From the NCBI RefSeq assembly GCF_016802725.1, contig NC_052679.1, forward strand, positions 9,394,421 through 9,458,420: DNA of 64,000 bases, given 5' to 3'. Positions 36,614 to 47,555 of the stretch are shown piece by piece. The notes under the pieces were generated by a model. The model searched no databases, was not told the origin of the DNA, and saw nothing but the letters and a program-made list of their open reading frames with translations. Each line of letters starts with the position of its first letter. The first letter of the stretch is position 1. This DNA is from Solenopsis invicta (Eukaryota > Arthropoda > Insecta > Hymenoptera > Formicidae). The position numbers were made by a program, and so were the translations under genes.

Positions 36614-36744
36614 CTGTTTGTTTTCTGTTCCTGAACTCCCTGAATTAGTGTGCACTTAAAGTGAAATAGATATATATTTGAAAGTTAGTAAAAACAAGAA
36701 GGAACGTTCCAGTGCAGTCTAGTGCAGGAATAGAAAACAAGCCT
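36614..36744. mobile_element. MITE family G, copy 4 (TSD CTA)
   Basis: CTGTTTGTTTTCTG to AGAAAACAAGCCT with CTA on both sides, inserted at the edge of a D copy. Confidence 0.85.
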
Positions 36745-37146
36745 CTAGTTTACACCGAACACTTGACACGCATACTAACAAGTAACTTTCTATTAAATTG
36801 TCTTAATTTCGACAATACGTGTAAATGTATACGTGATATCTATATTTAATTAATTATCTTGATTCATATTGTATAGTCGTGAGCTAAAAGGTTACAACAC
36901 ATTTTCTTCGATTGTTTTTGAAATGTAGACTTGCTCATTAAACGGCGAACGTCATTGGTTCTTACCTGTGGATCCAACCAATTAAGCATCAAACCATCTA
37001 CCATAAAAAAAATGTGTCGCTACCTTTTAGCTAACGACTATACCAGTTTAGTATACTATTCATTAAATTTATTATCGAAATTAAGATAATTAAATAGAAA
37101 GTTACTAAATATTACGTGTATCAAGTAGTCGGTGTAAACAAAGCCT
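36745..37146. mobile_element. MITE family D, copy 6, holding a C-like element
   Basis: CTAGTTTACACCGAACAC to GTCGGTGTAAACAAAGCC. The insert at about 36876-37033 (TAGTCGTGAGCTAAAAGG / CCTTTTAGCTAACGACTA) is a diverged relative of family C. Confidence 0.7.
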
Positions 37147-38613
37147 TTATAGCCTTTACGGCTTGCATGAACCAACCTTTAAAGTTGGATTATAATAGCC
37201 GTAACCGTAAGAAATTGACCAATCATAGTCGATGTGTAAAAGAATAGTCGACTATGATTGGTGAATTTCTTACGGTAACGGCTATTATAAACCAACCCTT
37301 AGTCGGTATCATAAAGGTTGGTTTATGCAGGCCGTAACCGATAACTTATGCCGGAATCTGTAAGAAATTGACTAATCATAACCGATTTACAGAAGAATAA
37401 TCGACTATGATTGTTTTTTTTTTACATTTTTCAGCATAAGTTAGCAATTACGTCCTGCATAAACCAATCTTAAGTCATAAGCCATAAAAATCGATCAATC
37501 TGTTGAATATTCTCTTTACATTTGTCTGTGAATGGTCAATTTTTATGACTTATGATTTATGATACCGATTATAGCTTATTGTAGAAAGCCTATAAGCCTT
37601 AAGCCGTAAGAAATTGACCAACCATGGTCGATTAGTCCCGGTCTACAATAGGTATAGTAAGTCTTAAGCCGTAAGAAATTGACCAATCATAGTTGAATAT
37701 GAGGAAAATAATCGTTTATGATTGGTCAATTTCTTACGGCTTAAAGTTTATAACATTAATAATAGACTGGGACGTATTCTCCTCATATTTAACTATAATA
37801 GCGTTTTTGAGTGCAGTGAGTTTTAATCCAGATTTGTCGCCATTTGCCGGAATCGTCTAATTGAAACGAAGAATCGTCCGTTCTAATTGGACGATTTCGG
37901 CAGATGGCGACAAACTTGGATTAAAACCCATTGCAGTTGAAAACGCTATTTACAATTAATGTTGTAATCCTTAAGCCGTAAAAAATTTATCAATCATGAT
38001 CGATTATTCTTCTCATATTCAACTATGATTGGCCAATTTCTTAAGGCTTAAGGCTTACTACATCTATTGTAGATCGAGATTGATTGGTCAATTTCTTAGG
38101 GCCTGAGCAGAATGGCTGACTTATAAACTTAAAACAAGTTTTATGACTTAAGTCTTTGACTTTAGTAACGTACAACAACTGTTTTGTGTCTTGTGTCTCA
38201 AGGGTATTGAATAGTGTTGAAGTGTCACCCGTTGCGAAGAATATTACATGTAAAACGTGAAATGTGTTTTATATATTGAAATATATTTCAATAAATGAAT
38301 ATAACCTAACTTCTATGCTTAAGAAAATTTATTTAATGTACTTAAAAATTAAGATTTATCAAATTCCTAATAGCACAAGACGTCCTCAAAATGATCTTAA
38401 ATTCATCCTGAATGTCCCGGACAATAATGGGACAGACTTAGGACATTATACTAATAAGGAGTGGGCAAGAACTGTAAAATGCCAAATGAGATGAATCATA
38501 GCTTATTCGAAAAGGAGGAAGAAGTATATTAAAAGTGTAAAAGGATTAGCGTGAATGGGCTTTGCTTTTTAAGAAAATTACAATTAAAGTTTAACATTGG
38601 GACGTTTGTATGT

Positions 38614-39120
38614 ATACTCAAGGACTTTGATTCTGTCCATGGGAAAATTTTCCAAACTAGGGGGCGATCATGTAACATTTTCCCTAGGGCGAAAACGTGA
38701 AAGAAAAAAGTTTCACGTGAACTGCACAATCCTATATGATTCCAGGGTATCATGTAACTCACTCATGAGCGGAAATATGAACTTTTTCACGTGAACTTTT
38801 TTGCCATCAGCCGTGATAACGAAAAGGTGAAAATTTAGTGAATTAATAAATTGTATGTATTTCGAAATTAGAATAAAAGTGTGGTAACAGTGTGGTAACA
38901 GTTTGAAGAGGTATTATTGAAGGGGTTAACTTTTATGGTATTGCATTGCGTTAACAGGATAAGCTAATATACATACGTAAATAAAAATAATGCTTTTGTG
39001 ATATAATTAGGTTTGATATTTATATTTAACAAGTTGATATTTTGATAATTATATAAAATGAGGCTTCATCAAATGCAAATTTAGATAAAAATATACTTTA
39101 ACGCGTTTTGATACACAATG
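38614..39120. mobile_element. Half a B element followed by truncated M copy 2
   Basis: 38614-38661 is the left part of a B element. From 38662 the sequence follows M copy 1 (CGATCATGTAACATTTTCC...) until about 39118, where similarity stops. Confidence 0.6.
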
Positions 39121-39839
39121 CCCAGTAAACACAATTATAAAACAGTTATATTAGCTTAATAAAACAGAAAGTAATGGCAATATAACGTGTGCGTTACATG
39201 TAACTTGCATGTTAGTTTTAATTTCCCACTCATACAAAATTGCAGTTATATAACATCCATATAACGTGTTACTAAAACGTTATATTAATTGAACCAAACA
39301 TTTATATAACAATTTTATAAATTTATTTTAATGTAATATAAATGTAGCATAAGTTGTTACTTTGTTATATAATTATTATATAATAATAAGGTAACTGTTG
39401 TATTTGAATTTATTAATGCCTTATTTCAGCTTATAACACATTGTTAAAAATACACACAACAATACAAAACAGCCTATAACATATTGTTAAAAATACACAC
39501 AAAAATACAAAACATTGTTACATGTAATATATATTAGACATAGAAAAAAAATAATTATATTTATTAAAACAGAATACAATAATGTAAACATAATAAATGT
39601 TTAATTTACAAAAAAAATATCTCTTGTGTCCTTTTTCCTTTTTGTTAAAAAAGATTTAATTTGAATTATAATTTTAATTTATGTTTCAGAGTAAATAACA
39701 ATACAAAATATTATTTACATGTAAAAATATAAAATTTTATGTGGAACAACGTTCCACACACACGTCACATTGGAAAAAGAATCAGAACGAGTATTCGTCT
39801 CCAAATTAAACAAGCAACGATTTTCCTTAAAACACTACT
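39121..39839. other. AT-rich DNA, origin unclear
   Basis: TTATAAC/GTTATAT-rich with a short direct repeat CACATTGTTAAAAATACACAC near 39440 and 39480. No gene. Confidence 0.35.
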
Positions 39840-40239
39840 TTGTATTCCTTTGCATCTTATTTACATAAGATTTTATATATAACATTGTTGTTGTCATCTA
39901 TTGGATCTCTGTCCTTATGTCTTTTCATAATACCGTTAAGTCTGTTCAGACATTTGTAGCCTATAGTAAACTGATTTTTGTCTATTGTCGATGATACCGA
40001 TTTAGAAACATTTTTTATGTACGGAACAACAATGATTTTTTTTTGTTGTTTCTTCTCAGACAGGCATCTCGCCTTCTTTAATTTTAAAGAACAATTTCTT
40101 CAGTCTCTTTTGCATCTTGTCAAAGATTAAATCAATAAGATACCCATTAGTCAAAAATATGTCAATTATAAATTCTAAATTTTTTTGATAGAATGAAGGA
40201 TGAGATAATAATATAGCTCTATCAATTAAACTGTATATA
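39840..40239 (-). pseudogene. Penelope-like element, carboxyl fragment of reverse transcriptase
   Basis: The minus strand reads YSLIDRAILLSHPSFYQ, then EFIIDIFLTNGYLIDLIF, a frameshift near 40056, then IIVVPYIKNVSKSV, KNQFTIGYKCLNRLNG and NNNVIYKILCK, and a stop where Penelope-like elements have the YVGQT start of the GIY-YIG nuclease. This order is characteristic of Penelope-like reverse transcriptases just ahead of the endonuclease. The upstream part of the same copy resumes at 55279, beyond the nested insertions. Confidence 0.75.
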
Positions 40240-40318
40240 CACCCAAGGACTTTGATTCTGTCCATGGGGAAATTTTCCAAACTAAGAAGTCACTACTTTC
40301 TACATACTTGCAGTTCAT

Positions 40319-40449
40319 CCGTTTGTTTTCTGTTCCTGAATTCCCTGAATTAGTGTGCACTTAAAATGAAATAGATATATATTTGAAAGTTAGTGAAAGC
40401 AAGAAGAAACGTTCCAGTGTAGTCTAGTGCAGGAATAGAAAACAAACGG
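40319..40449. mobile_element. MITE family G, copy 5 (TSD CAT)
   Basis: CCGTTTGTTTTCTG to AGAAAACAAACGG, a perfect-ended copy, CAT on both sides, inside B. Confidence 0.9.
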
Positions 40450-40845
40450 CATGATTGATGAAACGACTAAAGGCGCAAGTTCACGCAGCGAATAAAAGCT
40501 GGCGTTTTACCCCCTCTCCATCAATTTGGCGAATCCAGCGAATAAACGCTCAAAGTTCGACACAGTCCAACTTTTAGCAAAACGACGCTGAAATTTAAAT
40601 ATTACATTTCAAATTAATTACCTTCCAAATGTAAATATACAAGAAAAAAATTACTGAAAGGTTAAATCAATCGACATCATCTGAAAATACAAACAAAATT
40701 AATATATATTATATACATATAGTAAGCATACTTTTAGGCTAGGTTGCTTTTTGTTTTTTATTTATGTTAGATAGCTTTATTTGTTACATTGTGTTAATAA
40801 CTGTGTTTTTTATATTGTAGGAAATTCTGTTATACTTCTGTTGTA

Positions 40846-41046
40846 CACCCAAGGACTTTAATTCTGTCCATGGGGAAATTTTCCAAACTGAAAAGTCGCT
40901 ATCTTCCTACATATTTACAGTTCATGATTAACGTAACGACCAATAAGCTCTAGTCGTTTCATTAATCATGAATTGCGAGTATGTAGAAAGTGGTGACTTC
41001 TCAGTTTGGAAAATTTCCCCATGGACAGAATCAAAGTCCTTGGGTG
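40846..41046. mobile_element. MITE family B, copy 3 (TSD TA), nested in Q
   Basis: 201 bp with CACCCAAGG...CCTTGGGTG ends and TA on both sides. Confidence 0.85.
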
Positions 41047-41278
41047 TACCCTCATATACTTGTGGTGTGTGCAAAACACTTGTTTGTATCATACAAGAAA
41101 GTGAAGAAATATATCGGCACTTTTGTATGGAGGGATATAATGAATGTTACATAAATAAAAATTCATATTATTTTTATCCTAAAAGCGGTAAATACATTAA
41201 TAACAATTTTGGCCCAATGCAAAAAAGAAATTGTGCTCATTACGATTTACAAAAATCGGAGCTACCCAAAACTTTTTT

Positions 41279-41425
41279 TTAATCTATTTTTTTTTCTTTT
41301 TTTAACAAATACATTGCAGCAATTGCAGCAGCTATACGTCGTCTTCTAATTTCAGCTATAACCGCCACTGTGTGTTTATAATATTTTACATACTCGATAT
41401 ATTGATTATAATATTCCAACTCCAT
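41279..41425 (-). pseudogene. Small ORF of Q, likely Harbinger amino-terminal remnant
   Basis: 48 codons beginning MELEYYNQYIEYVKYYK, then RRRRIAAAIAAMYLLKKEKK. The acidic/aromatic start, Arg run and Ala-rich hydrophobic stretch resemble the amino end of some Harbinger transposases; the catalytic domain is absent. The inverted copy at 56773 keeps a similar frame. Confidence 0.45.
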
Positions 41426-41671
41426 TTTTGCGGTTATGTCAGATTATGTACTTAGCAATTGCCGCTTTTAACGCTGCTTTGCATTGCGGTGGAGTTGGGT
41501 GGAGTAAGGGTAAAACGCCAGCTTTTATTCGCTACATGAAAAAGATAGAAGCGATAGCGTTTAGCTTTTTAACGCTGCTTTGCGTTGCGATTGAGTGGGA
41601 ATAAAACGCCAGCTTTTACTCGCTGCGTGAAATTGCACCTTAAAACTTACCCAGGGAGAAATGATAGGTCA

Positions 41672-41772
41672 AATCGACGTCAATTTGACGTCGATGGCGT
41701 CTAAAACATTTCCAAGTCGAGACATCGACGTCAATTTGACGTCGATGTTTTCCAACAATTTGACGTCGATTG
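41672..41772. repeat. Left subterminal GACGTC palindrome array
   Basis: Five GACGTC sites, two of them pairs of the form CGACGTCAATTTGACGTCGA, in about 100 bp. Likely protein-binding sites for mobilisation; inferred from position only. Confidence 0.7.
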
Positions 41773-42245
41773 CATCGCAACATTTACAATCTTTGATAGG
41801 TTTAGTTAAATAATACCGATAAAAAAATTTAAGTTTAATAAAATTTAAAAATTGAATAAAAAATTAAATTAATTAAAAATTGCATTAAAAGAGATTAAAG
41901 TAAGTTAAGTTAAAAGTTAATTTTTAAAAGTATTATTTGTATTGTTTTAAATAAGAATGTAATTTTTTTAAATTAGATTTTTAAAATTATTTTAAATAAC
42001 CAAACAATAAGAAAACATATATGAACATATTTTATACATAATTATATATATTTTTTACATAATAATTTTTTACCGGTAATTGAAATTTAAAAATTAATTA
42101 TGTATAAAACAGAAAATTAAATTATTATTATTATATTTAATTGTATATATAGAGAAACTTATTTACATGATAACACGTTTAAATTATTTAGATTGGGTGC
42201 ATAAACATTGTAAGAAAAAAAGGGCGCTGCAGAAACTATAGGAGT

Positions 42246-42264
42246 GTATATATATATATATATA

Positions 42265-42353
<89 letters not shown>
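42246..42353. repeat. Microsatellite (TA)n(TG)n(TA)n
   Basis: Compound dinucleotide repeat inside the DUF4806 element. Confidence 0.95.
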
Positions 42354-42356
<3 letters not shown>

Positions 42357-42417
42357 GAGGAGATACGCTTGTTCACAATGATTATAATTTGCATTTAAAT
42401 CCGCGATCTTTTATTGA

Positions 42418-42533
42418 AAGTTGGTTTATAATAGTCGTTACCATAAAAAATTGGCCAATCATAGTCAATTAATCTTTTATAAATCAACTATGATTGGCCA
42501 ATTTCTTACGGTTACGATTATTCTAAACCAACC
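42418..42533. mobile_element. I-like foldback inside the DUF4806 element
   Basis: AGTTGGTTTATAATAGTCG to TATTCTAAACCAACCTT around a TTGGCCAATCATAG core; same family as the I foldbacks at 36-38 kb. Confidence 0.65.
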
Positions 42534-42591
42534 TTAAGCGGCGCTAAAAGGATACATCCATGATCATTCGTTACATGCGTATCCTCTGTAC

Positions 42592-42825
42592 TAGAGTCCT
42601 ATATAAAGAGAGAAGCGACATTGATGTCCGAAGCTCTGATTGGTAATCTGATTGATACTTGATTGGCTAAGCGAGCAGCCATATTGTGAACACAGCTGTT
42701 GCAGAATGATACGAATGGTGTTTGATGACGTTAGAGCGGTCCCAAAATGGCGGTGGAGGACTCAATTGGATACTGAAGGTTGTGGTGGGGGTTCGATGTC
42801 GCTTCTCTCTTTATATAGGACTCTA
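42592..42825. mobile_element. MITE family A, copy 5 (8-bp TSD CTCTGTAC)
   Basis: TAGAGTCCTATATAAAGAG to CTCTTTATATAGGACTCTA, perfect CTCTGTAC on both sides. It ends 176 bp before the DUF4806 start codon. Confidence 0.92.
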
Positions 42826-43001
42826 CTCTGTACTACAGTGTGACTCCTGCAACTGCCTGCAACGTCCTGACCACGTGTAGTGTATCGAATTGCTTTCTAT
42901 TTCTTTTTACGATCATCATCTGACATTGTGTATTACTGTGATAACTGCTGAGTCATATTGAGTCGTGCTTCAATAAAAGATAAAATAATTAATCATCAAA
43001 A

Positions 43002-43019
43002 ATGAGTGAAAGTCCACCG
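43002..43019 (+). CDS. DUF4806 gene exon 1
   Basis: ATGAGTGAAAGTCCACCG then donor GTAAGTATT; encodes MSESPP, phase 0. Preceded by AAAA at -1 to -4. Confidence 0.75.
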
Positions 43020-45858
43020 GTAAGTATTCCCATAATGTGATTTTTCTTTTATTTATCTTGCTTGCTATTTCTGTGTTCTTGAGAAGTCTACTTCATAAAT
43101 AAGTTGAATATGAACTATAATTTTTATTTATAATGTGTTACTAAATGATTGTTTAATTAAAAATGTATGCTTTATGTGCTCTCATAATACTCTCATTGTA
43201 CAGGTTAAATGTTATTATTTTACTAAACGTTCAAAAATTATTCTTTCAAATATTTGGTTAAACAATGACATTTATTTATTTTTTTGTTTTATAAGCGTTG
43301 TGAAAATCTTTGTTAGAAATATAGGTTATATGATGCGTTGATGTGAGTATGATTAAACTCGCTCTTGAGCCTCAAGTGTAAAAACGCTGAATCTCATAAT
43401 TTGTTATTTAATTCTTTCTATCTTTCTTACAAAATTAAATCACTCTAATCTTTTTCCAGTTCTATTGTTTAATTAAATCTATAGTACTTTCAGTTCCATT
43501 TTATAACATCTAACCTGTACTTGTACAATGACATTATAATCATTAATAATTACACTGCTATAATATTACGTTTTTTGCTTTTGTCATTATATTTGTTTAA
43601 AATTTTCATTCTGTTAAGATTTATATATTATTGTGAATGCAACGTGCACAACATGTATTAATATTATTATTTTTATTTACTATGTTGTTTTTCATGTGCA
43701 TATAGAAGTATCGTAGAAATGCGAGGAATAAAGTTATTAAGAAATTAGTTCGCCAACATAGAATTCAATTAAAACGCAACGATTTAAGAAAACGAATAAC
43801 CGCAATTTACAAGGCAGAATCTTCATTCGATGAAGAAAATAATGAAGAAATTAATGTACTGCCTATTCCAGAGATTAATAATAAAAGCATTCTTTTAGAA
43901 ACAAGTAGTTCTGAATTATCAACAAGATCTGATACATCTAATTATTGTCTCCTTGAAAATACTCGTGAAAATTTACTTAAAAAACTCGTTAGTGAAAGGA
44001 AGAAGGCTGTGAAAAAGGCTGAGGAGAAAAATGTTAAATTACTCACTGCACATTCACAACTACAATCATCATCGCAAGAGCAATTTAAATCCAATTATGT
44101 GAAGAATCCATGTGCATCTGAAAATATAAAATCTCCAAAAAAGAATGTGCTCCAAGAATTATATGATAATGCTAAGATAAAGGCCAAAGAAAAAATAAAA
44201 AAACCTGAAAGTTCCATGTCTTTTGCAGGAACCTCAAAAACTTCATCATGTACTTCAGAAAATCAGTCAACATCACTTTCTTTTGAAGAACACATATCTA
44301 TTGCAAGTCCCTCGAAAGTATCTGATATTTCAAGAAAATCTGATGATTTAGAATTTGAAGAATACAATCAGATAAATCCTCCGTTTCATTCACCGATGAA
44401 AGATACTTCACTATTTACAAAAGAAGAGAGCAGTCCATTTTCCTCTAGGAAAAAGAAGTTAGATCCACCTGTTCATAATTTAACAAAGGATCTTAATGCA
44501 TCAGGTATGTTTAATATTTTTTTCCACTTAAACATGCATACACATATACAGAGCGATTCAGAATAATTGTTAGTTCTTGAAACATTATTCCTGAACATAT
44601 TACAAGACGTTTCTTCCTTTTGTAAACAATTTTTTGTTTGACTTATACACAATTACACACCCCCTCTCCCCCCCCCACACACACACAAGTTGTAATATAA
44701 TTTATATCATTTACATATTTTCTTATTTTTAGATTCTGATAAACGTTTAAAAATAGTAGAAAAAATATTATATGACATTAACAGCAAAATTGACGTACTT
44801 ATGATGAACCTAGCAAACTTAAATAAAAGTCTGCTTCCAGAACAGGCTGTCATCAATAGACCTCCAAATCTACCCCCTCTGCCTTTAAATGATATTAAAA
44901 GACTTGAAGAGTTTGAGAAATTTATATCTAAAGATGTAAATCTTTCAGCAGCGGTAAATATTTTATTAAGCTTATATAACTTGATACATTTTTATTTTTA
45001 TGATTCTTTTAGAACATTATTTGCTATATTTTTTATATATTCTTATAGTTATATGAAATATATTTTTTAATATATATTATATAAATACTGATGATTTTTT
45101 TCTTTCTTGCAGTGCTATTACTTCAAGACTTTAGTTTTGGAAAATGAAGAGAAAACTGCTGTATCAAAACTTATGACAAAATTGATGACCAATTCCTTGG
45201 CCATACATTTCAATTTTGATGGTCAGAATCCTCAAAATACTCTGAAAATTAAAAGATCATTTAAACAGTTGAAACTATGGGAATTAGTTCAAGGTATTTG
45301 TCTTCATTTAAATATTTTATTTCTTGAAGTTTTCGGTTTATTGTGTATTGGACAGTGTAAAGTATTTTAATATTTATTTTTCTAAAATAAATTCAACTTA
45401 ATAACTTATAAAATTAATTTAATTACGTTGAAAGTTGATGAACAAAAAATTAAATTAATGTTATGTTAAAAAATTAAATTATCTTAAGTTAAATTAACAA
45501 TTATTTTTGAGAAGTATTATCTATATTATATAAGAATGTCATAATTTCTACAAATTAAATTACTATAAATAAAAAAATTACAATATAGATCATCAAATAA
45601 ATTTAATATTTTATTTATAAATTAATTTTACATAAAATTGCAAAATATTGTTTTTTTTATATGAGTACACACACACACACACACACACCCAACCTAACCT
45701 TGATATTAAATAATTCAGAGATTTACAGAATACTTGTTTTTCTTCATTGTATTTTTGTTCTAGGAGTGATACTAATAAAATTTCCGAACAGTGATTTATC
45801 AGAAACTTTAACTACAGTCAGGAATTGGCTACGAAATGCTGCTTGGCGTAAGCAATAA
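43002..45858 (+). CDS. DUF4806-type protein, 5 exons, 437 residues
   Basis: Exons 43002-43019, 43706-44504, 44733-44953, 45113-45293 and 45764-45858 have GT-AG junctions and matching phases. They total 1314 nt with no internal stop. The amino end is basic (KYRRNARNKVIKKLVRQHR), the middle (about residues 60-275) is Ser/Lys/Glu-rich and probably disordered, and the carboxyl 150 residues carry LNDIKRLEEFEKFISKD, ENEEKTAVSKLMTKLMTNSL, IKRSFKQLKLWELVQ and TLTTVRNWLRNAAWRKQ. That pattern fits DUF4806, a domain of unknown function common in insect and cnidarian proteins; assignment is from memory of the family pattern. I see no catalytic motif. The ATG at 43002 is the only in-frame start that splices to exon 2. 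The intact frame amid decayed repeats suggests selection or recent activity. Confidence 0.82.
43706..44504 (+). CDS. DUF4806 gene exon 2
   Basis: 799 nt between acceptor GCATATAG and donor GTATGTTT, phase 1 at the end. Carries the basic and Ser/Lys-rich regions. Confidence 0.85.
44733..44953 (+). CDS. DUF4806 gene exon 3
   Basis: 221 nt between acceptor TATTTTTAG and donor GTAAATATT. Coiled-coil-like DKRLKIVEKILYDINSKIDV, then Pro-rich NRPPNLPPLPLND and the start of the DUF4806 region. Confidence 0.85.
45113..45293 (+). CDS. DUF4806 gene exon 4
   Basis: 181 nt between acceptor TTTCTTGCAG and donor GTATTTG; central part of the domain. Confidence 0.85.
45764..45858 (+). CDS. DUF4806 gene exon 5
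   Basis: 95 nt from acceptor TTTTGTTCTAG to TAA; ends NWLRNAAWRKQ. Confidence 0.85.
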
Positions 45859-45953
45859 GAAGCGCTGTCATTTAGTCACTTTTTGTTACTTTTTTTTTAC
45901 ATGTCACTAAAATATCACTGTTATCCAAAAAGAGTTACTATTATCACCTTTTT

Positions 45954-46088
45954 TGTGCAATTTGTGACATATTATATTATTGGTAGTTTGTATTTTGTTT
46001 CATGTGCAATTTGTGACATATATTATTGGTAGTTTGTATTTTGTTTCATGTGCAATTTGCAAAGGATTATATTATTGGTAGTTTGTTA
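45954..46088. repeat. Three tandem copies of a 46-49-bp unit after the DUF4806 stop
   Basis: Units begin TGTGCAATTTG at 45954, 46003 and 46049 and share TATTATTGGTAGTTTG. A candidate AATAAA follows at 46151. Confidence 0.8.
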
Positions 46089-46404
46089 GATTTTATAACG
46101 CTATAGCAACTTGTCATACAAGTTAAATTTTATTATTTGTTAAATTAAGTAATAAAATTTTAGTTATTTTTATTATTTAAAAAAAAAGTTTTTCAAATAA
46201 CTGTATTGAAATTCAATGAAACATATGGCGCCACGAATACTTTAATATACAATATAATTGCATTTTATTAATAGGGCATTTAACATTTATAATTTTATTT
46301 ATATTATATTTTTTAATAAAATATATTTTTAATGAAAATTTTAACTTCTGGTATAATTTTTTCCATCCTTCCAGTCCATTAAACGATTCCTGGAAAATGA
46401 TAAT

Positions 46405-46720
46405 GGAATCGACGTCAAATTGACGTCAATTTGACGTCGAAATTATTCCGACGTCAAATTGACATCAATTTGACGTCGATTATTTCGACGTCAAATTGAC
46501 ATCAATTTGACGTCGATTTCATTTTGATGTTGATTCGATATATAGGTTATTTCTCGTTGACTAGTACCGAAAGAATGTTAATATTACATTTATTAAATGT
46601 TTTATACACATTGATATTGACATCCAAATGGCATCGAAATTTGAACATTTTAACGTCGATGTTGACGTCAAATTTGATCTCATTTCGACCGTCAAAATGA
46701 CGTCAATTCGACGTCGATCC
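46405..46720. repeat. Right subterminal GACGTC palindrome array
   Basis: Ten GACGTC sites plus degenerate GACATC/GATGTC variants, spaced by AAATT or AATTT. Denser than the left array. Confidence 0.7.
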
Positions 46721-47009
46721 GACCTATCATTTCTCCCTGGGTAACTTGGTCGTTACGTTAATCATAAAGACCTAGTTTACACCGAACACTTGACACGCAT
46801 ACTAACAAGTAACTTTCTATTAAATTGTCTTAATTTCAACAATACGTGTAAATGTATACGTGATATCTATATTTAATTAATTTGTAACGCTGGTGGTTTT
46901 CGTGCGGTTCGGGTAGGTGTCAGGATACGGTTGCGGATGAGCTCGCCGGATTGGTCGGGTTCGGTATAATAATCGCACTCGGTATTCAGCTGACAAACAT
47001 ATGAGATCT

Positions 47010-47017
47010 TTATTTAG
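47010..47017 (-). terminator. LTR polyadenylation signal
   Basis: AATAAA on the minus strand about 130 bp before the end of the LTR. With the TATA position this implies an unusually long R region of roughly 0.85 kb. Confidence 0.5.
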
Positions 47018-47555
47018 CTGCAATATTTACACATAGCCTTATGGCTTATTGAGTCTAGCGCCTCGTGGCGAGTGGACCTAGCCTAAGCGGGGACGCGATT
47101 GGCTTGCGGTAGTCGCGGCGGCCAATCGCCGTTGAGCTGTCGGAATCGCTAGCTTGGGTGACGGTGCATGGACGACGACGCGCTTGCTCAATGAAAACGT
47201 TAAGCGAGAGCCGGGATTACATTTACACTAAAAGAATCAAATTGTGATGTCCGTAATAACACGGGTGAAATGGTAAAGCGACACGTAATAAATCTACTTA
47301 CAAAAGATACATAATAAGAACTTAACTAAACGCGGTGTTTTTAAACGGACACGGTGTCCGGGGTGGTCGGGGAGTCGCGGAACGCGAGATTGGAGCGTCG
47401 GCGACGATTCCGCGTCTCGCCCGAGCCGCCTCGTGCAAAAAGAGGCGAAGTTCTCGTCAGGACGCGGATGCCCTGACGAGGCTTTAGGTTACGAGAGACT
47501 CTTCCCTGAGGGAGAGGACGGATGGGATTGGCTAGGGATACCCAGCCTGCGGACT

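Larger units (their letters stand above)
35806..38110. repeat. Cluster of I, J and K foldbacks
   Basis: Short palindromic MITEs back to back: K (about 35806-35973, TAGGCTTTCTA / TAGAAAGCCTA ends), I-like (36012-36152, 36161-36302, 37181-37301, 37313-37478, 37590-37760, 37968-38055), J (36310-36468) and an isolated palindrome at 37799-37949 (AGCGTTTTTGAGTGCAGTG / AACGCT). The TTGACCAATCATAG phrase is common to most. No coding sequence. Confidence 0.65.
40471..41640. mobile_element. Harbinger-type element Q, copy 1 (TSD TAA)
   Basis: AGGCGCAAGTTCACGCAGCG to CGCTGCGTGAAATTGCACCT, TAA on both sides, with subterminal AAAGCTGGCGTTTTACCC repeated several times. Carries a 48-residue remnant at 41279-41425 and a nested B element. 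Confidence 0.8.
41650..46741 (+). mobile_element. 5.1-kb TIR element encoding a DUF4806-type protein
   Basis: Ends are exact inverted repeats: CCCAGGGAGAAATGATAG on the left and CTATCATTTCTCCCTGGG on the right. With the flanking TTA/TAA and the next residues they form a 24-bp TIR. Just inside, the palindrome GACGTC occurs five times at 41675-41770 and ten times at 46411-46717, mostly as TCGACGTCAATTTGACGTC. The only gene is the five-exon DUF4806 ORF at 43002-45858; no DDE or other nuclease was seen. It lies inside a B MITE, whose intact sister copies show the empty site, so it arrived by insertion. TSD is not certain (TA, or AACTT with one base moved to the TIR). It is not recent: an A MITE, an I-like foldback and a microsatellite entered later. 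Confidence 0.8.

Noticed and set aside
41650..46741. PiggyBac origin for the DUF4806 element because its ends start with CCC
   Set aside because: No TTAA duplication and no piggyBac transposase; flanks are TTA and TAA as inverted, not direct, copies.
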